This document shows positions 11,313 to 22,638 of a stretch of 64,000 nt of DNA, in pieces (positions within the stretch are counted from its first letter, which is position 1; the number at the start of each line of letters is the position of its first letter). The notes below the pieces were generated by a model. That model saw only the letters and a list, made by a program, of their open reading frames with translations. It had not been told where the DNA came from and ran no database searches. Source of the stretch: Thecamonas trahens ATCC 50062 (taxonomy: Eukaryota > Apusozoa > Apusomonadida > Apusomonadidae). A program made the position numbers and the translations under genes. The DNA is taken from assembly GCF_000142905.1 (NCBI RefSeq), contig NW_013657653.1:1-64000 (forward strand), given 5' to 3'.

Positions 11313-14111
11313 CCCCCCCCCACCCGACTCTGCTCCCGCCTCTGCCCAATCCAAATGGATGAGCATCTCCTGCCGCATCCACCGACTCACCCCCCCCCTC
11401 CTTCCCCCCAAACCATGTAGCGAAAGGAGACACTGGGAGTGGAGCTGGCGCAAAAGGACAAGCGGAATGCGTTTATTGATCGGCGGTTTGGTGAGGATGA
11501 TCCCTCGCTGAGCAAGGACGACAAGCTGCTGATGCGGTATCAGAAGGAGCGTCAGGCGAGGTCCAACCGCTCGCAGGCGTACAATCTCAACAATGATGAT
11601 GGTGATGATGGTGATGCCTACCTGGATGATGAGTTTGCTCGGAGGCTTGCTGGCGAGCTGCCTGTGGCTGACGACGATGTTGACGTCCTGACACACGGCG
11701 GGCGGACGCTGGCGTCGACCCTTCTCGGCGAGGACGTCGAGCTGACACTGGAGAACGTGCAGAAGTTCAAGGACAGCAAGGACGCGGCCAAGCACGCGTT
11801 TGAGCTTGTGATGGGCCTTGACGGCTTTGGCGACGACGACGACGACGACTCGTTTGGCGGCCTCCGCAAGACGGCCGAGTCGTCCTACGACGCCTACGAG
11901 AAGCGGCAGCAGGCCATCCAGCGGGCGGTGGAAGCCAAGGCCCAGGCCGAGGCCGAGAACCCGTCAGCGTCCAAGTCAAAGCGCGAGATCTACGCCGAGC
12001 TCATTGCCAAGTCCAAGCTTTTCAAGAATGAGGCGGCGCAGCTGAAGGCGCTGCAGGACGAGGTGACCGAGAAGCTCGATGCCCAGTTTGACGCCGAGAT
12101 CTCGGACCTGCTCGCCGATTCGAAACGCAAGATCCTGACTCGTGATGAGAAGCGGACGCTTAAGCGTGCCATGGGCCACGACGAGTACGACTCTCTGCTC
12201 TCGGACCTGGCCAAGGACGAGCGGATTCAGGCGTCGGACAAGCTCAAGACGCCCGAGGAGCTTGCGCGCATCGAGCGCGACCGCCTCCGCAAGCTCGAAG
12301 CCGAGCGGGTGGCGCGGATGACGCTTGGCGGCGGGTCGGACGATGAGGGTGCGGCCAGCAATGCCTATGGCCTCGAGCCGGTCTTTGAGGCCGGCGACGA
12401 CGACGCTAGCGTGGCAGGCATGGAGGTCGAGACAGTGTCTGCCGCCGAGCTGGCGTCGATGACACCGGCCGAACGGCGCGCTGTTGTCCGCAAGCAGCGC
12501 AAGGAACTGCGCAAGGAAAAGGCCCGCCTCCGGATGGGCGATGACAAGTATCAGGAGCAGCTGGATAAGCTCGCGGAAGCGCAGGCCAAGCGGGCTGCGG
12601 CGCGGCGGGCCGTGACCGGCGACGACAAGCTGGACATCCGCCGCGAGGGACCTGGCACGGGCTCGGGCCTTGTCCACAAGAGCGATCCGGCGGACGAGCC
12701 AGACGACGCGTCGATGCCGTTTGTCTTTGACATGCCTGACGACGAGGCTGGGCTCGCCAAGATGCTTGCGCCGTACACGCCGCGCGACATGGGCATCATC
12801 ATCCGCCGGCTCCGCAAGCTCAACGCAGTCGAGCTGGGCGCTAACGCGCGCGAGGCGCAGCAGAAGCTCTTCACGCTCCTCCTTGTCCACGCCGCCGCCG
12901 TCGGCTCGTCGCCTTCGGCCTGCACGCCCAAGGGCATGGCGGTCCTCGACGTGCTCGCCGGTGCGGTCCACGACATGGCGTCCGACCTCGGCCACCACGC
13001 GGTGACCACCGCCACGGAGCTCATTGCCTCGCTGCAGTCATCACTGGTGGCGCGGCCCGATGCCGTCGCCGAGCCGGGTACTCTGCTGCTCATCAAGCTC
13101 CTCGCGCGGGTCTTCCCGGTCTCGGACGCTCGGCATTGTGTGACAACGCCGCTAGCGCTGCTCATGGCCGAGATGCTGACGCAGGTTGCGGCGACAACGG
13201 CGCCGCACGTCGCCGCCGGCCTCTTCCTCGCCGCAGAGGCCTTTACCTTTGTCGAGCCGGCGGCGCGGTTCATGCCGGAGCCGCTCCTCTTCCTCCACGC
13301 AGTCATTGCAGCTGTGAGCACGTCGCCGGGCGCGGCGCTCCCGTCACGGACGCCGCCGCCGCTCGCGGTCCTCCCGGCGCTGCTGGCCGTCCCTGCCGAC
13401 GCCAGCCTGGCGGACAAGCCGGAGCCGCTGGACATCTTTGCACTCCTTCGCGGCGAGACCGAGTGGTTGGCCAAGAAGAAGGCCAAGAAGGGAAAGACAG
13501 GCAAGAAGGGCAAGGCCAAGGCCAAGGCGGAGGCCGGCACCACCGCCGATAGCCTCAAGGTGAGCATGGCGTCGGCTGCCGTGGCGATTCTCTCCAAGTA
13601 CGCCGTTCTCTACACTTCGTACGAGGCATACGAGTCTCTCTTCCGCCCGTTTGTGGCGCCGCTGGAGGCGCTTGCGGGCCGGATGCCGGCGCTGTCGCCG
13701 GCCATCACCCCGCTCGTCGAGCACATCCGCATCGTGTGCGAGGGCATGGAGAAGTCACGCCGCCCACTCACGCTCCTCGCGCGCAAGGCCGCGTCGATCT
13801 CCATGTACACCCCGCTCTTCGAGGAAGAGTACATGCCGACCAAGGACTACGACCCGGACAAGGTCCGCTCGGAGCTGCGCAAGATGAAGCGCAAGATCAA
13901 GGACGAGCGAAAGGGCGCCATGCGCGAGCTGCGTAAGGACAACGCCTACCTCGCCGCCGAGGCCTCGCGCAAGCGCGCGCGTGACGATGCCGAGTACCAG
14001 ACCAAGATCAAGGGTATCTACGCCTCGCTCGAGTCGGAGCAGGCCGAGGCCAACAAGCTGGCTCGCATGCAGGAGACCGAGCGCAAGAAGAAGAAGCGCA
14101 AGTTCCGGTAA
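11006..14111 (+). CDS. NOP14: NOP14, nucleolar U3 snoRNP / small-subunit processome protein
   Basis: Two exons: 11006-11206 and 11421-14111, joined in phase 0 across a 214-base intron (GTACAT...TGTAG). The join gives SRTRGLEK followed by RKETLGVELAQKDKRN, which reconstructs the N-terminal NOP14 signature up to FIDRRFGEDD. About 963 residues, somewhat longer than yeast (810) or human (857). A typical NOP14 layout is visible: a basic N-terminus, acidic stretches (DDDDDDSFGG), charged helices, and a Lys/Arg-rich C-terminus ending KKKKRKFR that may serve nucleolar targeting. NOP14 is required for 18S rRNA processing and 40S maturation. The intron contains a (CCCATA)n run. The gene converges on the RasGEF gene, with 69 bases between stop codons. 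Confidence 0.93.
11279..11312. repeat. (CCCATA)n hexanucleotide run in the NOP14 intron
   Basis: About five and a half tandem CCCATA units lie inside the NOP14 intron. The unit is a permuted relative of the telomeric CCCTAA hexamer but not identical to it. The rest of the intron is C-rich with CCCCCCCC runs. Confidence 0.85.
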
Positions 14112-14180
14112 AAGGCTGTGGAGTGTGCATGAATAGAGGAGCCTGGCGGCGCAATCGACCGCTCTTTACTGCCGACGCGG

Positions 14181-17100
14181 CTACTGCTGACACTTGAACG
14201 AGAGTCGGTACAGTGTCCGCTTGTCAAACGATGGCATGTGGACAAGGTACTTGAGGATGGTGGGCGTGGCCTGGAAAGGATATGTCGCCGGCGACGTCGG
14301 CTTGATGTTCCGCAACGTCTGGACAAGGTCAAGCATGGGAAGAATGGCGACGAGCCCGTCGGGCCGCTTAAGCGGCGTGGCGCGGATCTGGTACTTGAGC
14401 TCGTCGAGGTGCATCTGAAAGAAGGGGACAGTGGGTGCGCCGGGCGCCGCGGCTGCCTGCTCCGCGATCACCTCCTTGAGCGTGCTGAGCTTGGACGAGT
14501 AGTGCAGGAGCTTGGAGACGATGCGCCGGGTCTTGGACGAGATGGCCGACCACGTGTTGTCAAGCCGCTTGACAAACGACGAGTCGAGGCCGGCCATGAT
14601 GGCCATGAACGTGTTGTAGTTGCGGTGCTTGTGAAGGAGGGTGTCGGCGAGGCGGACAAACTTGGTGATCGCCGCCTTGCGCTTGGATGGCGTCGGGCCC
14701 GAGACAATGACTGTCACCACCCAATACACGATGGTCTCATACGCCGCGAGGTACTTGAGCACCGACTTTGTCGAGTCGCCCGACTGCGTAGCGTAGTTGA
14801 GGATCTCCACCGCCTTGACCTGCGCCAGCAGCTTGACCTCCAGCATGGTGATCGACTGCGCGAGTGAGTCGTCGTTCACCTTGAGGATAAAGTCGATCGA
14901 GATGTTGTCCTGCTCCGGCTTCAGCGTGATTTCATAAGCCTCGGTCATGAGCGCTGACCGGTTGGCAATCTTGTCACCCAGCCGCAGCCGGAACTTTTCC
15001 ATCACCGCAATCTCCTTGGACGCCGCGTCCTGGATGGCCCGATCCGACGAGGGTGACGGCGGCGCGTCCTCCGGCGTCTCCGCCACCGCTGCCTCAAGCA
15101 GCCGCCCAAAGTCGGCGAGCCCGTCCATCATGAGCGTGTTGGCGCCAAAGTCGCCAAAGTAGCCCTCGAGCCAAAGCGAGAGAAACGTGACAACGCGGAC
15201 ACGGATGACCGGCCGCCACTGACGGATGTAGCCTTGCTGGCCTGCGTCGCCGGCCGCAGACGGCGGCAGCGCGAGGTTGAACCGTGAAATGAGGAGCGAG
15301 AGAAGGGTAAACGGCTTGGCAAACGCCCGGTACGCAAGCAGGAACGACTGGATGAACTTGAGGTTCGGTCGGCCCGCGGGCGTGAGGTAGTCCACCAGCC
15401 GCTCGAGCGTTGCCGCCTCGAGCCGGACTTGCCGCCGGACAACAACCAGGTGCGCCGCTGTCGCGCCCTTGCCCGAGAGCACCGGCATGGCGATCGGCTT
15501 GGCCGACGCCGTCATCTGCACTGCGGCCTTGCGGGCCGTCTCGAGCGCAGTGTGCATCGACATCGAGTCGATGGCCGACTCCCACAGCGCGTCCACCGTC
15601 TTGCCCAGCACCATCTCGAACGACGACAGCTGCTCGTCTTCAGCAACAGTAGCGAGGGCCAGCGATGCCGACTTCAGTGTCGACGCTGCCGACTTGATCG
15701 TACTTCCGGACGGCACTGCACGCGCTGCTTCGAGTTGCGCCTGCAGCTGCAAAATCTCCTGCCGAGCCGCGGCAAGTGCCTGCGCGTCCGCGATGCGGGC
15801 CTCGGTGAGCGCAGCAACTTGTTTGCGGAGCTTGTCCTCCTCGGACCAAGCCTGGAACTCACCGCGCGCCATGACCGCAGTCCCGCAGTCGTAGTCGGAC
15901 GAACCGTCCGACTCATCGCCGTCGCCAGACTCGCCGCCGTCGGGCACGGCGTCGCGATGCGCGAGCGCGTACGTCTCCAGAATCGACCGCAGCGTCTCAA
16001 ACTGGATCCGCGTCTTCTTAATCTCCATCTCGCGCTCGGCATCGAGAACCACAAGTTTGTCCCGAAGCTGGTCCGAGGTGAGGACTCGGAGGTCAAAGAC
16101 CGGCTCGCGCTGCCGGTGGTAGTCTTCGCCGTCGGCAATGTCCTCGTCGAGCGCCTTGTCCACAGCCGCCACCGCACTCGCTGCAGCCTGCTCCGTCGCG
16201 GCCAGCTCACGCTCGCGCTCCTCAAACGCAGCCTCGAGCTCTGATGGTACCATCGTGTCAAAGCAGGCCGACGACGCCGACGATGCGCCGCCGTCGTCAG
16301 ACCCGCTCGTCTCGTCGTCACCACGCACCGCAAACGCCATCTGCTGGCTCTTGCTCCGCCATGCAGACTTGGCCTTTTGCTGGCTGGCTTTGGCGGCGAC
16401 GCTGGCTGTCGTAGCTGCTTGCTCAGCCTCATGCTCGGCCTTGGCCGCGGCAAACTCGGACGGAATGGCAGTGAGGTAGGCTTCCGAGGAGCCCGACGAC
16501 GAGCCGTCGTCGGCCGGCTCTGTCACAGCGACAGGCTCGGCTGCTGCGGCATTTTCGATCTCGGCAACCGGCGTTGAGGCTTCCGACTGCAGTGGGGTGC
16601 CGACCGTCGGAGTCAGCGAGAGCGACTCGAGCGCGTCGACGTAGTCCGACGAGCCCGAGGTACGCGACGGATGGCTCGGCACTGCAATCCGGAGCTGCGA
16701 GACAGTCGGAGGGAGACCGCCCTCACCACCGTGTCCACTGTCACTCTCGGCCCCGCCTTTGCCTCCGCCTTTGCCTCCGCCTTCGCCTTTGCTCCCATCT
16801 CTGGTCCCGGCGCCAGCCTCGCCCTCGCCCGCGGGCCCCATGTTGGACTCTGATGGAATGCCCGGCAGGGCGCCAGCAAACGAGTTTGATCGCTTGCGGC
16901 CTTGGACAGGCGTCGGGGCCAGATGCTCGCTCGTCTGTTTGTCATCGTTGCTTGTCACAGAGCTCCGGCGGCGCACACGACGACGAGAATCATCGGCCGA
17001 CTTTGTTGAGCTCACCTTTGATGAGCTCCCGGCGACCTTTTTGCGGATGATCTTTTTCCGCACCGGCCGCTTCCGTCGCACCTTGCCCGAGCTTGGCCTC

Positions 17101-17294
17101 TTTTTGCCTTGCGCCTCGCCTCCATTTGCGCCGCGTCTCTTGACCACTTTCCGCTTCAGGCGCTTGCGGGCTGGCGACTTGCCCTTGTTCGCCACCGGCC
17201 GCGGCACGGGCGACGGCGTGTTACGTCCAGAGCCTTCGTCCGGCAATGGCGGCAGTGCAGGGAGAGGAGGCAGTGGAGGCGCTTCTTCCGCCAT
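14181..17294 (-). CDS. Ras guanine-nucleotide exchange factor (REM + CDC25 domains)
   Basis: A single-exon protein of 1037 residues starting at ATG 17294. The first ~400 residues are low-complexity (Ser/Lys/Ala-rich, with a very basic stretch around residues 35-85). A coiled coil lies near residues 480-525 (KLRKQVAALTEARIADAQAL). A RasGEF N-terminal (REM) motif begins near residue 615 and contains LKFIQSFLLAYRAFAKPFTL. The CDC25 catalytic domain covers about residues 785-1035, with recognisable ITKFVRLADTLLHKHRNYNT, IMAGLDSSFVKRL and PFFQMHLDELKY. Such proteins load GTP onto Ras-family GTPases. Neither an additional membrane domain nor a GAP domain is seen. The predicted site is cytosol or membrane periphery. 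Confidence 0.93.
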   Translation of the reverse strand: MAEEAPPLPPLPALPPLPDEGSGRNTPSPVPRPVANKGKSPARKRLKRKVVKRRGANGGEAQGKKRPSSGKVRRKRPVRKKIIRKKVAGSSSKVSSTKSADDSRRRVRRRSSVTSNDDKQTSEHLAPTPVQGRKRSNSFAGALPGIPSESNMGPAGEGEAGAGTRDGSKGEGGGKGGGKGGAESDSGHGGEGGLPPTVSQLRIAVPSHPSRTSGSSDYVDALESLSLTPTVGTPLQSEASTPVAEIENAAAAEPVAVTEPADDGSSSGSSEAYLTAIPSEFAAAKAEHEAEQAATTASVAAKASQQKAKSAWRSKSQQMAFAVRGDDETSGSDDGGASSASSACFDTMVPSELEAAFEERERELAATEQAAASAVAAVDKALDEDIADGEDYHRQREPVFDLRVLTSDQLRDKLVVLDAEREMEIKKTRIQFETLRSILETYALAHRDAVPDGGESGDGDESDGSSDYDCGTAVMARGEFQAWSEEDKLRKQVAALTEARIADAQALAAARQEILQLQAQLEAARAVPSGSTIKSAASTLKSASLALATVAEDEQLSSFEMVLGKTVDALWESAIDSMSMHTALETARKAAVQMTASAKPIAMPVLSGKGATAAHLVVVRRQVRLEAATLERLVDYLTPAGRPNLKFIQSFLLAYRAFAKPFTLLSLLISRFNLALPPSAAGDAGQQGYIRQWRPVIRVRVVTFLSLWLEGYFGDFGANTLMMDGLADFGRLLEAAVAETPEDAPPSPSSDRAIQDAASKEIAVMEKFRLRLGDKIANRSALMTEAYEITLKPEQDNISIDFILKVNDDSLAQSITMLEVKLLAQVKAVEILNYATQSGDSTKSVLKYLAAYETIVYWVVTVIVSGPTPSKRKAAITKFVRLADTLLHKHRNYNTFMAIMAGLDSSFVKRLDNTWSAISSKTRRIVSKLLHYSSKLSTLKEVIAEQAAAAPGAPTVPFFQMHLDELKYQIRATPLKRPDGLVAILPMLDLVQTLRNIKPTSPATYPFQATPTILKYLVHMPSFDKRTLYRLSFKCQQ

Positions 17295-17534
17295 GCCGCC
17301 CTTTCCTGCCTTGGTCGTGAGGTGTCCTCAGCACTCGTTTGTGGCTGGCGTAGCCCTGCCGAGAGCTCGGCCCCTGCCAAAATGGCTGTCTCGCGTCGCC
17401 AATGACGACCCGCCCGATTATTTGCCGAACAACAAACTCACTTGCGGCTGTGGTCTCTCGGTGAGCTCCAATCATCAATTTTCAACAACTATTTTTTCCG
17501 TGGTGGGCCCCTGCCGACTCGGCCAACTGCGCTG

Positions 17535-20149
17535 CTACCTGTGGCCAAACTTGGGTAGCGCCGCGATCGAATTGCGATCGAGCAGCCGCGAGCTGGAAGA
17601 CGCTCCGCTGCCGACGAGTCCGTGCGACTCGAGATACTTGCGCGAGTCGAGCGAAAAGTCGGCCAGGTCGAGGTCGGCCGGCGCGCGCCGCGGCTCGATC
17701 GTTGACACCCCTGCGAGCTCGCCCATGTCGTCAGCGTCGATACCGTCGGCGTACATCATACCGAGGTACTTGATGGTCAGTGCCTGTGCCTTGACATCGT
17801 CCACCTCGCCGTCGTCGTCGAGGTCGTCGTAGTCGATCGGCTCAAACTCGATCCGCGGGAGGACAAGCGAGGCATCAGCAGACGGCCCGCCGCTCGCGGT
17901 GGCACACCCGTCGTACTCGGCATTTTCGTCGTTGACCTCCGGAGCAACAAGCGGCTCCGGCAACGGGGCAGGTGCTGGCTCCGGCTTGGCAACAGGTGCA
18001 GGTGCCGGCTCCGGCTTGGCAACAGGTGCAGGTGCCGGCTCAGCCTCGATCGCGAGCGCTGCCTCGTCCCCGGAAGCAGGCTTGAGCGCCGAGAGTAGAC
18101 ATGCGGCCTCAGCCTCGACCTGCTCCGACACCTTTTCCCACTCCCAGGCGTCGGTAGAACCTGCGTCGGGCTCGATAGGCTCGTCGCCGCCAGCAACATG
18201 CGCGTGCGCAACCTCGCGCGAGTCGTCGAACCGCGACGAGTCATACGTGTCGTCGGGTCCAAGGCCAGCGAGGGCAGGCAGCTCGTGGCGGGCGCGGGCG
18301 CGCCACGACGCCAGCGACGCCGCCGACGCCACAGTGGTGTCGTGATCGACGTCGGAATCGCACGACATCGACGTGTGAGCGTCGTAGAGCGACGGACCGG
18401 TGGAGGTCGCGGTCGTGACGGCTGCAGCTTCAGGCGGCGGCGACGACGGCGACGGCGGCGGCGGTGCCGCCGCGAGGCTCGCCTGGAGCGTCCGCAGTTG
18501 CTCAGAGAGACGCCCGATTTGCTCCTGCTGCATGAGGAGGAGCGAGTGGAGGTCGGCCGGCGGCGCCGGGTGTGCTGCCGGGTGCGGCGCACCATAGAAC
18601 GGCGTCGACATGAGGTGCGGCGGAAAGTGCGACATGTGCATCGGCGGCGGGTACGGCATCGACGCGGCAAAGGCCGGGTGCGGATAGCCGTACGCCGGCC
18701 ACGCCATCGGATGCCCTGCACTCCCGGTGTGGGTGTTGGCGTGCGGATGTGACGCTGGGTGCGGCGCCGAGTCGTCCATCGTTATCTCGAGGTCGGAAAA
18801 GCCAAGCTCGGCGGCAACGTCCAGCGCCGAGTCGTCTCCCGACTCGCCGTCTCCCAAATCGCCGTCTCCCGACTCGCCGACGCTGACATCGAGGCCCGAG
18901 GCGGCGAGAACCGCCGGGGGCGTAGGCCGCGGGACAGTCGTGCTCGGCAGCTCGACAGCGTCGGCTTCGGGCTCGGACTCTGCTTGGAGCTGAGGCTTTG
19001 CCTCAGGGACCGAGATCTGGACCGCAGACGGGAAGCCAAAACCGTCGAGCTCGGCGTGGGCCTCGGCGAGAACGCGGGCAGAGTCAGCCGAGGCGTGCGG
19101 ACGGAGTGCGCCGAGGATGATCGGGTCGGCTGAGGCATCGGCGTGGCCAGCAGCAAGGGCTCCGAGCGCGACGGCAGCAGTGAGCGAGGTGAACGACCAC
19201 TTGCGGGTCCGAGCGTGGAGCGAGGCCTGGTAAAAGACCGGGGTGAGGGCGCCGGCGGGGCTGACGCCGCCACTCGGCGGTGCGGGGTAGACAAGAACGA
19301 GGAACCTGCGGTCGTGATCCAAGACGCGGTCGAGAGCCTCGTCGGCGACAAAGCCGACGAGGCGTGACCAGAGGTAGAGCGCGTCGTGCGGGGCGAGGAC
19401 GTTGATGCCCGACACCCAGAGGCCGACGAGCGGAACGTCGCGAACTTTGGGTCGCGCTGCGAGAGAAGCAGCACCCGCCGCGCAGCATCGAGTGTCAGCG
19501 CCCCGTACCGGCGCTCGCCACGAGCGGACGCTGGGAGCAGCGACGCCGCCAGCGCCGTGTTAAGAACGCGGAGCGGGTTGATCTTGGCGAGCGAAGCCGA
19601 GATGTTGGGCATGGCGCCAAAGAGGCCAAACTCGAGCACGCCGCCACGCTCATCAAGCCGGGCCTTTGCGAGAACAACAGCGTACTTGGCCGGGTCGTCG
19701 GGCAAGTCGCGGAACGGGAGCTCCATCAGCGTCCGCCAGCGGGCGAGAAAAAACTCGACAGCGGCAGAGTCAAGCTCAGGCGCTGAGCCTGACGGCGCAG
19801 CAGCGGGCGAGACGCTCGCCTCGAGCAGGACGGCAAGATGCCGCGACGGCGCCGAGGCCGGGACCGATGTGTACGGCGCCTCACCGTCGATGGCCTTGTC
19901 AAACCGATCAAAGAGGACCGAGTGCGAGTCGGCCACCATGTCGCCGAGGAGAAAGGCCACAAGCGGCGAGGCCGACAGAGCGTGACTATCATCCAGAGCC
20001 GGTGCGAGGGCATGAAGGAGGTCCGCAAGCGGAGGAGCAGCGAGACCACATGTGAGCGGAGCAGGAGCAAGCGGAAGAGGCGCTGCGACTGGCGTCGGAT
20101 CCCAAAGCCGTGACCGTGAAGCTGGGAAGGTCACCGTTGCCTGAGTCAT
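17535..20149 (-). CDS. STIL: STIL/SAS-5/Ana2-type centriole duplication protein (one-base frame break)
   Basis: STIL recruits SAS-6 and is phosphorylated by PLK4 at the start of centriole duplication. The N-terminus contains SRSRLWDPTPV, matching the conserved start of vertebrate STIL. Further on, YGALTLDAARRVLLLSQRDP and PLVGLWVSGINVLAP match the rest of the N-terminal domain. A short central coiled coil (LLLMQQEQIGRLSEQLRTLQ) lies where STIL binds PLK4. A C-terminal conserved block has ALTIKYLGMMYADG and, near the end, RKYLESHGLVG, where the STAN motif is expected. EPAPAPVAKP repeats lie between. The frame changes near 19434-19446: adding one T or C at TTCCG restores the conserved block, so no intron is needed. 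About 871 residues when joined. The family call is mine from remembered motif similarity. Confidence 0.82.
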
Positions 20150-20684
20150 ACCATGACCCGTACTCTGTGTCGCCACAGCCGCTGCATACAGCCGCTGCTT
20201 GGCCACGGGCGAGTTTTGGCGCCATGGCCTTCCTGCGTTGCTCCCCTCCCTCCCGCTCCCGCTCCCGCTTCCACTCCTGTCATGGGGAACATTCGTAGGT
20301 CGCCTCGGTGTCACGTTCCCCCTCACCCACCCCATGCTGTCCTTGCTTGTCTCCGTCGTCAGCGTGTGCGTCCGTCCCGCAGCGGTGGAGGGCTGCATCG
20401 TCGAGCGCGGTCCCAGGCGAGGAGTGGCAGCGATTTTTTGGCGCGCGCGCGAAATGGAGTCGCCTCCCCACCCACCCCACGCCGGCTGCCATCAATCAGC
20501 GATTAAGAAAAACAATTTTTTGCTGTCACCCCCCCCCCCCCCCCCCCCCCACCCCCCACCCATTCCTGCGACCAGTCCGTCCGCGTGTGCTCACGTCACC
20601 CATCCTCGGTCCATCCTCCGCACTGCTCACACACCACACTCCTCCCCCCCCCTCCCTTCACACACACACCCATCCCAACCCACC
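20150..20684. promoter_or_regulatory. Divergent STIL/SHMT intergenic region with C22 tract
   Basis: This 535-base region lies between the STIL-like gene (minus) and SHMT (plus) and should carry both promoters. It includes a run of 22 C residues at 20529-20550, more C-rich sequence to 20660, and a short (CA)n run just before the SHMT ATG. No protein-coding signal was found. Confidence 0.4.
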
Positions 20685-22207
20685 ATGGTACGCACTACCT
20701 CCCCCCCCCCCGCCACCTCCTCATTCATCCTATCTCTCCCTCCACATCCACGTCCACTCATTACCCCAGTTAGTCCACCATTCCGCGCTTTCTTAATGCC
20801 TCGCTCGAGGAGGTCGACCCCGAGCTGGCTGCGCTCGTCGAGGCGGAGGCTGTTCGTCAGTGGCGTGGCCTCGAGCTCATCGCATCTGAGAACTTTACCT
20901 CCAAGGCCGTGTTTGACTCGCTTGGCTCGTGCCTGACCAACAAGTACTCGGAGGGATATCCCTCGAAGCGGTACTACGGTGGCAACGAGGTCATCGATCA
21001 GGTCGAGGAGCTGGCACAAGCTCGGGCCCTTGCTGCATTTGGCCTCGATCCCGAGGAGTGGGGCGTCAACGTGCAGGCGTACTCGGGCTCGCCGGCAAAC
21101 CTTGCTGTGCAGACCGCGCTCCTCGAGCCGCACGACCGCCTCATGGGCCTGGATCTGCCGTCGGGCGGGCATCTGACCCACGGATTTCGCACTGTCAACA
21201 AGAAGATCTCGGCCTCGGCCATCTACTTTGAGTCGCTGCCGTACCGCATCAACCCGGAGACCGGGCTTGTCAACTACGACGAGGTCGACGAGCTCTCGGC
21301 CAACTTTATGCCCAAGCTCCTCATCGCTGGCGGCTCGGCCGTCCCGCGCGACTGGGACTACGCCCGCATGCGCGCCGCCGCCGACAAGGTCAAGGCCTAC
21401 CTCATGACCGACATGGCCCACTATGCCGGCCTCGTCGCCGCGGGCGTCCTTGCCTCACCATTTGAGCACTCGCACGTGGTGACGACCACAACCCACAAGT
21501 CGCTCCGTGGCCCGCGCGCTGCCCTCATCTTCTACCGCAAGCGCCCGCGGACCCTGGCCGATGGCTCGCTCGAAGTCGACCCGCGCTCGGTCGGCCTCGA
21601 GGCCAAGATCAACTTTGCCGTGTTCCCGGCCCTCCAGGGCGGCCCGCACAACAACGCCATCGGCGCTGTCGCCACCGCTCTCAAGCAGGCCGCCTCGGAC
21701 GAGTTCAAGGCCTACGGCGTCCAGGTCCAGAAGAACGCTTCTGCCCTTGGCGCCGCCCTCGTTTCCCGCGGCCACACCCTCGTCACCGGCGGGACAGACA
21801 CCCATCTCGTCCTCTGGGACGTCCGCCCGCACGGCCTCACCGGCTCCAAGCTCGAGAAGCTCTTCGAGGCCGCTTCCATCACCACCAACAAGAATTCCAT
21901 CTACGGTGACAAGTCTGCCGTCAACCCCGGCGGCATCCGCCTTGGCACCCCCGCCCTCACCTCGCGCGGCATGACTGAGGTCCACATGGAGGCCATCGCT
22001 GGCTTCCTTGACCGCGGCGTCGCCATCGCCCTCGACATCCAGGCCAAGTCGGGCAAGAAGCTCGTCGACTTTGTCGCCGCCATCCAATCTTCGGATGCCG
22101 TCGTTGCCCTCAAGGCTGACGTCGAGGCTCTCGCCACTCAGTTCCCCATGCCTGGCTTTGAGACCGCCGATATGACCCTCGACGCCCCGGCGGCTGCCTC
22201 GGAGTAA
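20685..22207 (+). CDS. SHMT: Serine hydroxymethyltransferase
   Basis: This PLP enzyme interconverts serine plus tetrahydrofolate with glycine plus 5,10-methylene-THF. The first exon appears to be the initiator ATG alone (20685-20687). An 86-base intron (GTACGC...GTTAG) follows, then exon 2 from 20774 ([17 protein letters not shown]). Exon 2 has an in-frame stop within the intron, which supports splicing here. Conserved features: [15 protein letters not shown], and the PLP-lysine motif [12 protein letters not shown] with Lys near residue 243. The product is about 478 residues and ends at the C-terminal folate-binding region. No clear mitochondrial presequence is visible, so a cytosolic form is likely. 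Confidence 0.95.
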
Positions 22208-22638
22208 ACCCCTCGAATGTGCAAACGTGGTGCGACGACGAGAAAACATGATCAGTGAATGAGGACCTCGCCCCACACACACAGACTCTCCCGCGCACGT
22301 CACAACCAGAGAACCTCCATCTCCACCCTCCCCCCTCCCACTTCCCACTTCCTCCAAACGACACCGCTTTCTTTCCCTCCCTGTCTCCCCTCTCCATCCA
22401 TGCCCATCCATCTCTAACCGCTCCCCCTCCCCACTCTCCACTCTCTCCATAATTTTTTCCAACCACCCCCACCCCCACTCTCGCGCCCCTCCCCTCGATC
22501 ACGACACCCCCGCTCGTCGAAGCCCGCTACCTACGCTCTACATTCCACCCCTCTCCACGACCACAACCGCCACCGCCACCCCCCACCACCCCCTACCGCA
22601 AACCCCCACACATCCCTCCCCACGACTGCCTCCCCACC
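22208..22638. other. C-rich intergenic region between SHMT and POLE2
   Basis: A 431-base stretch between two plus-strand genes. From about 22310 to 22620 the plus strand is nearly all C, T and A (CCCTCCC, CACCCCC, CTCTCCA), a pyrimidine-rich composition like that upstream of other genes here. It probably holds the SHMT 3' UTR and the POLE2 promoter. No motif was recognised. Confidence 0.4.
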
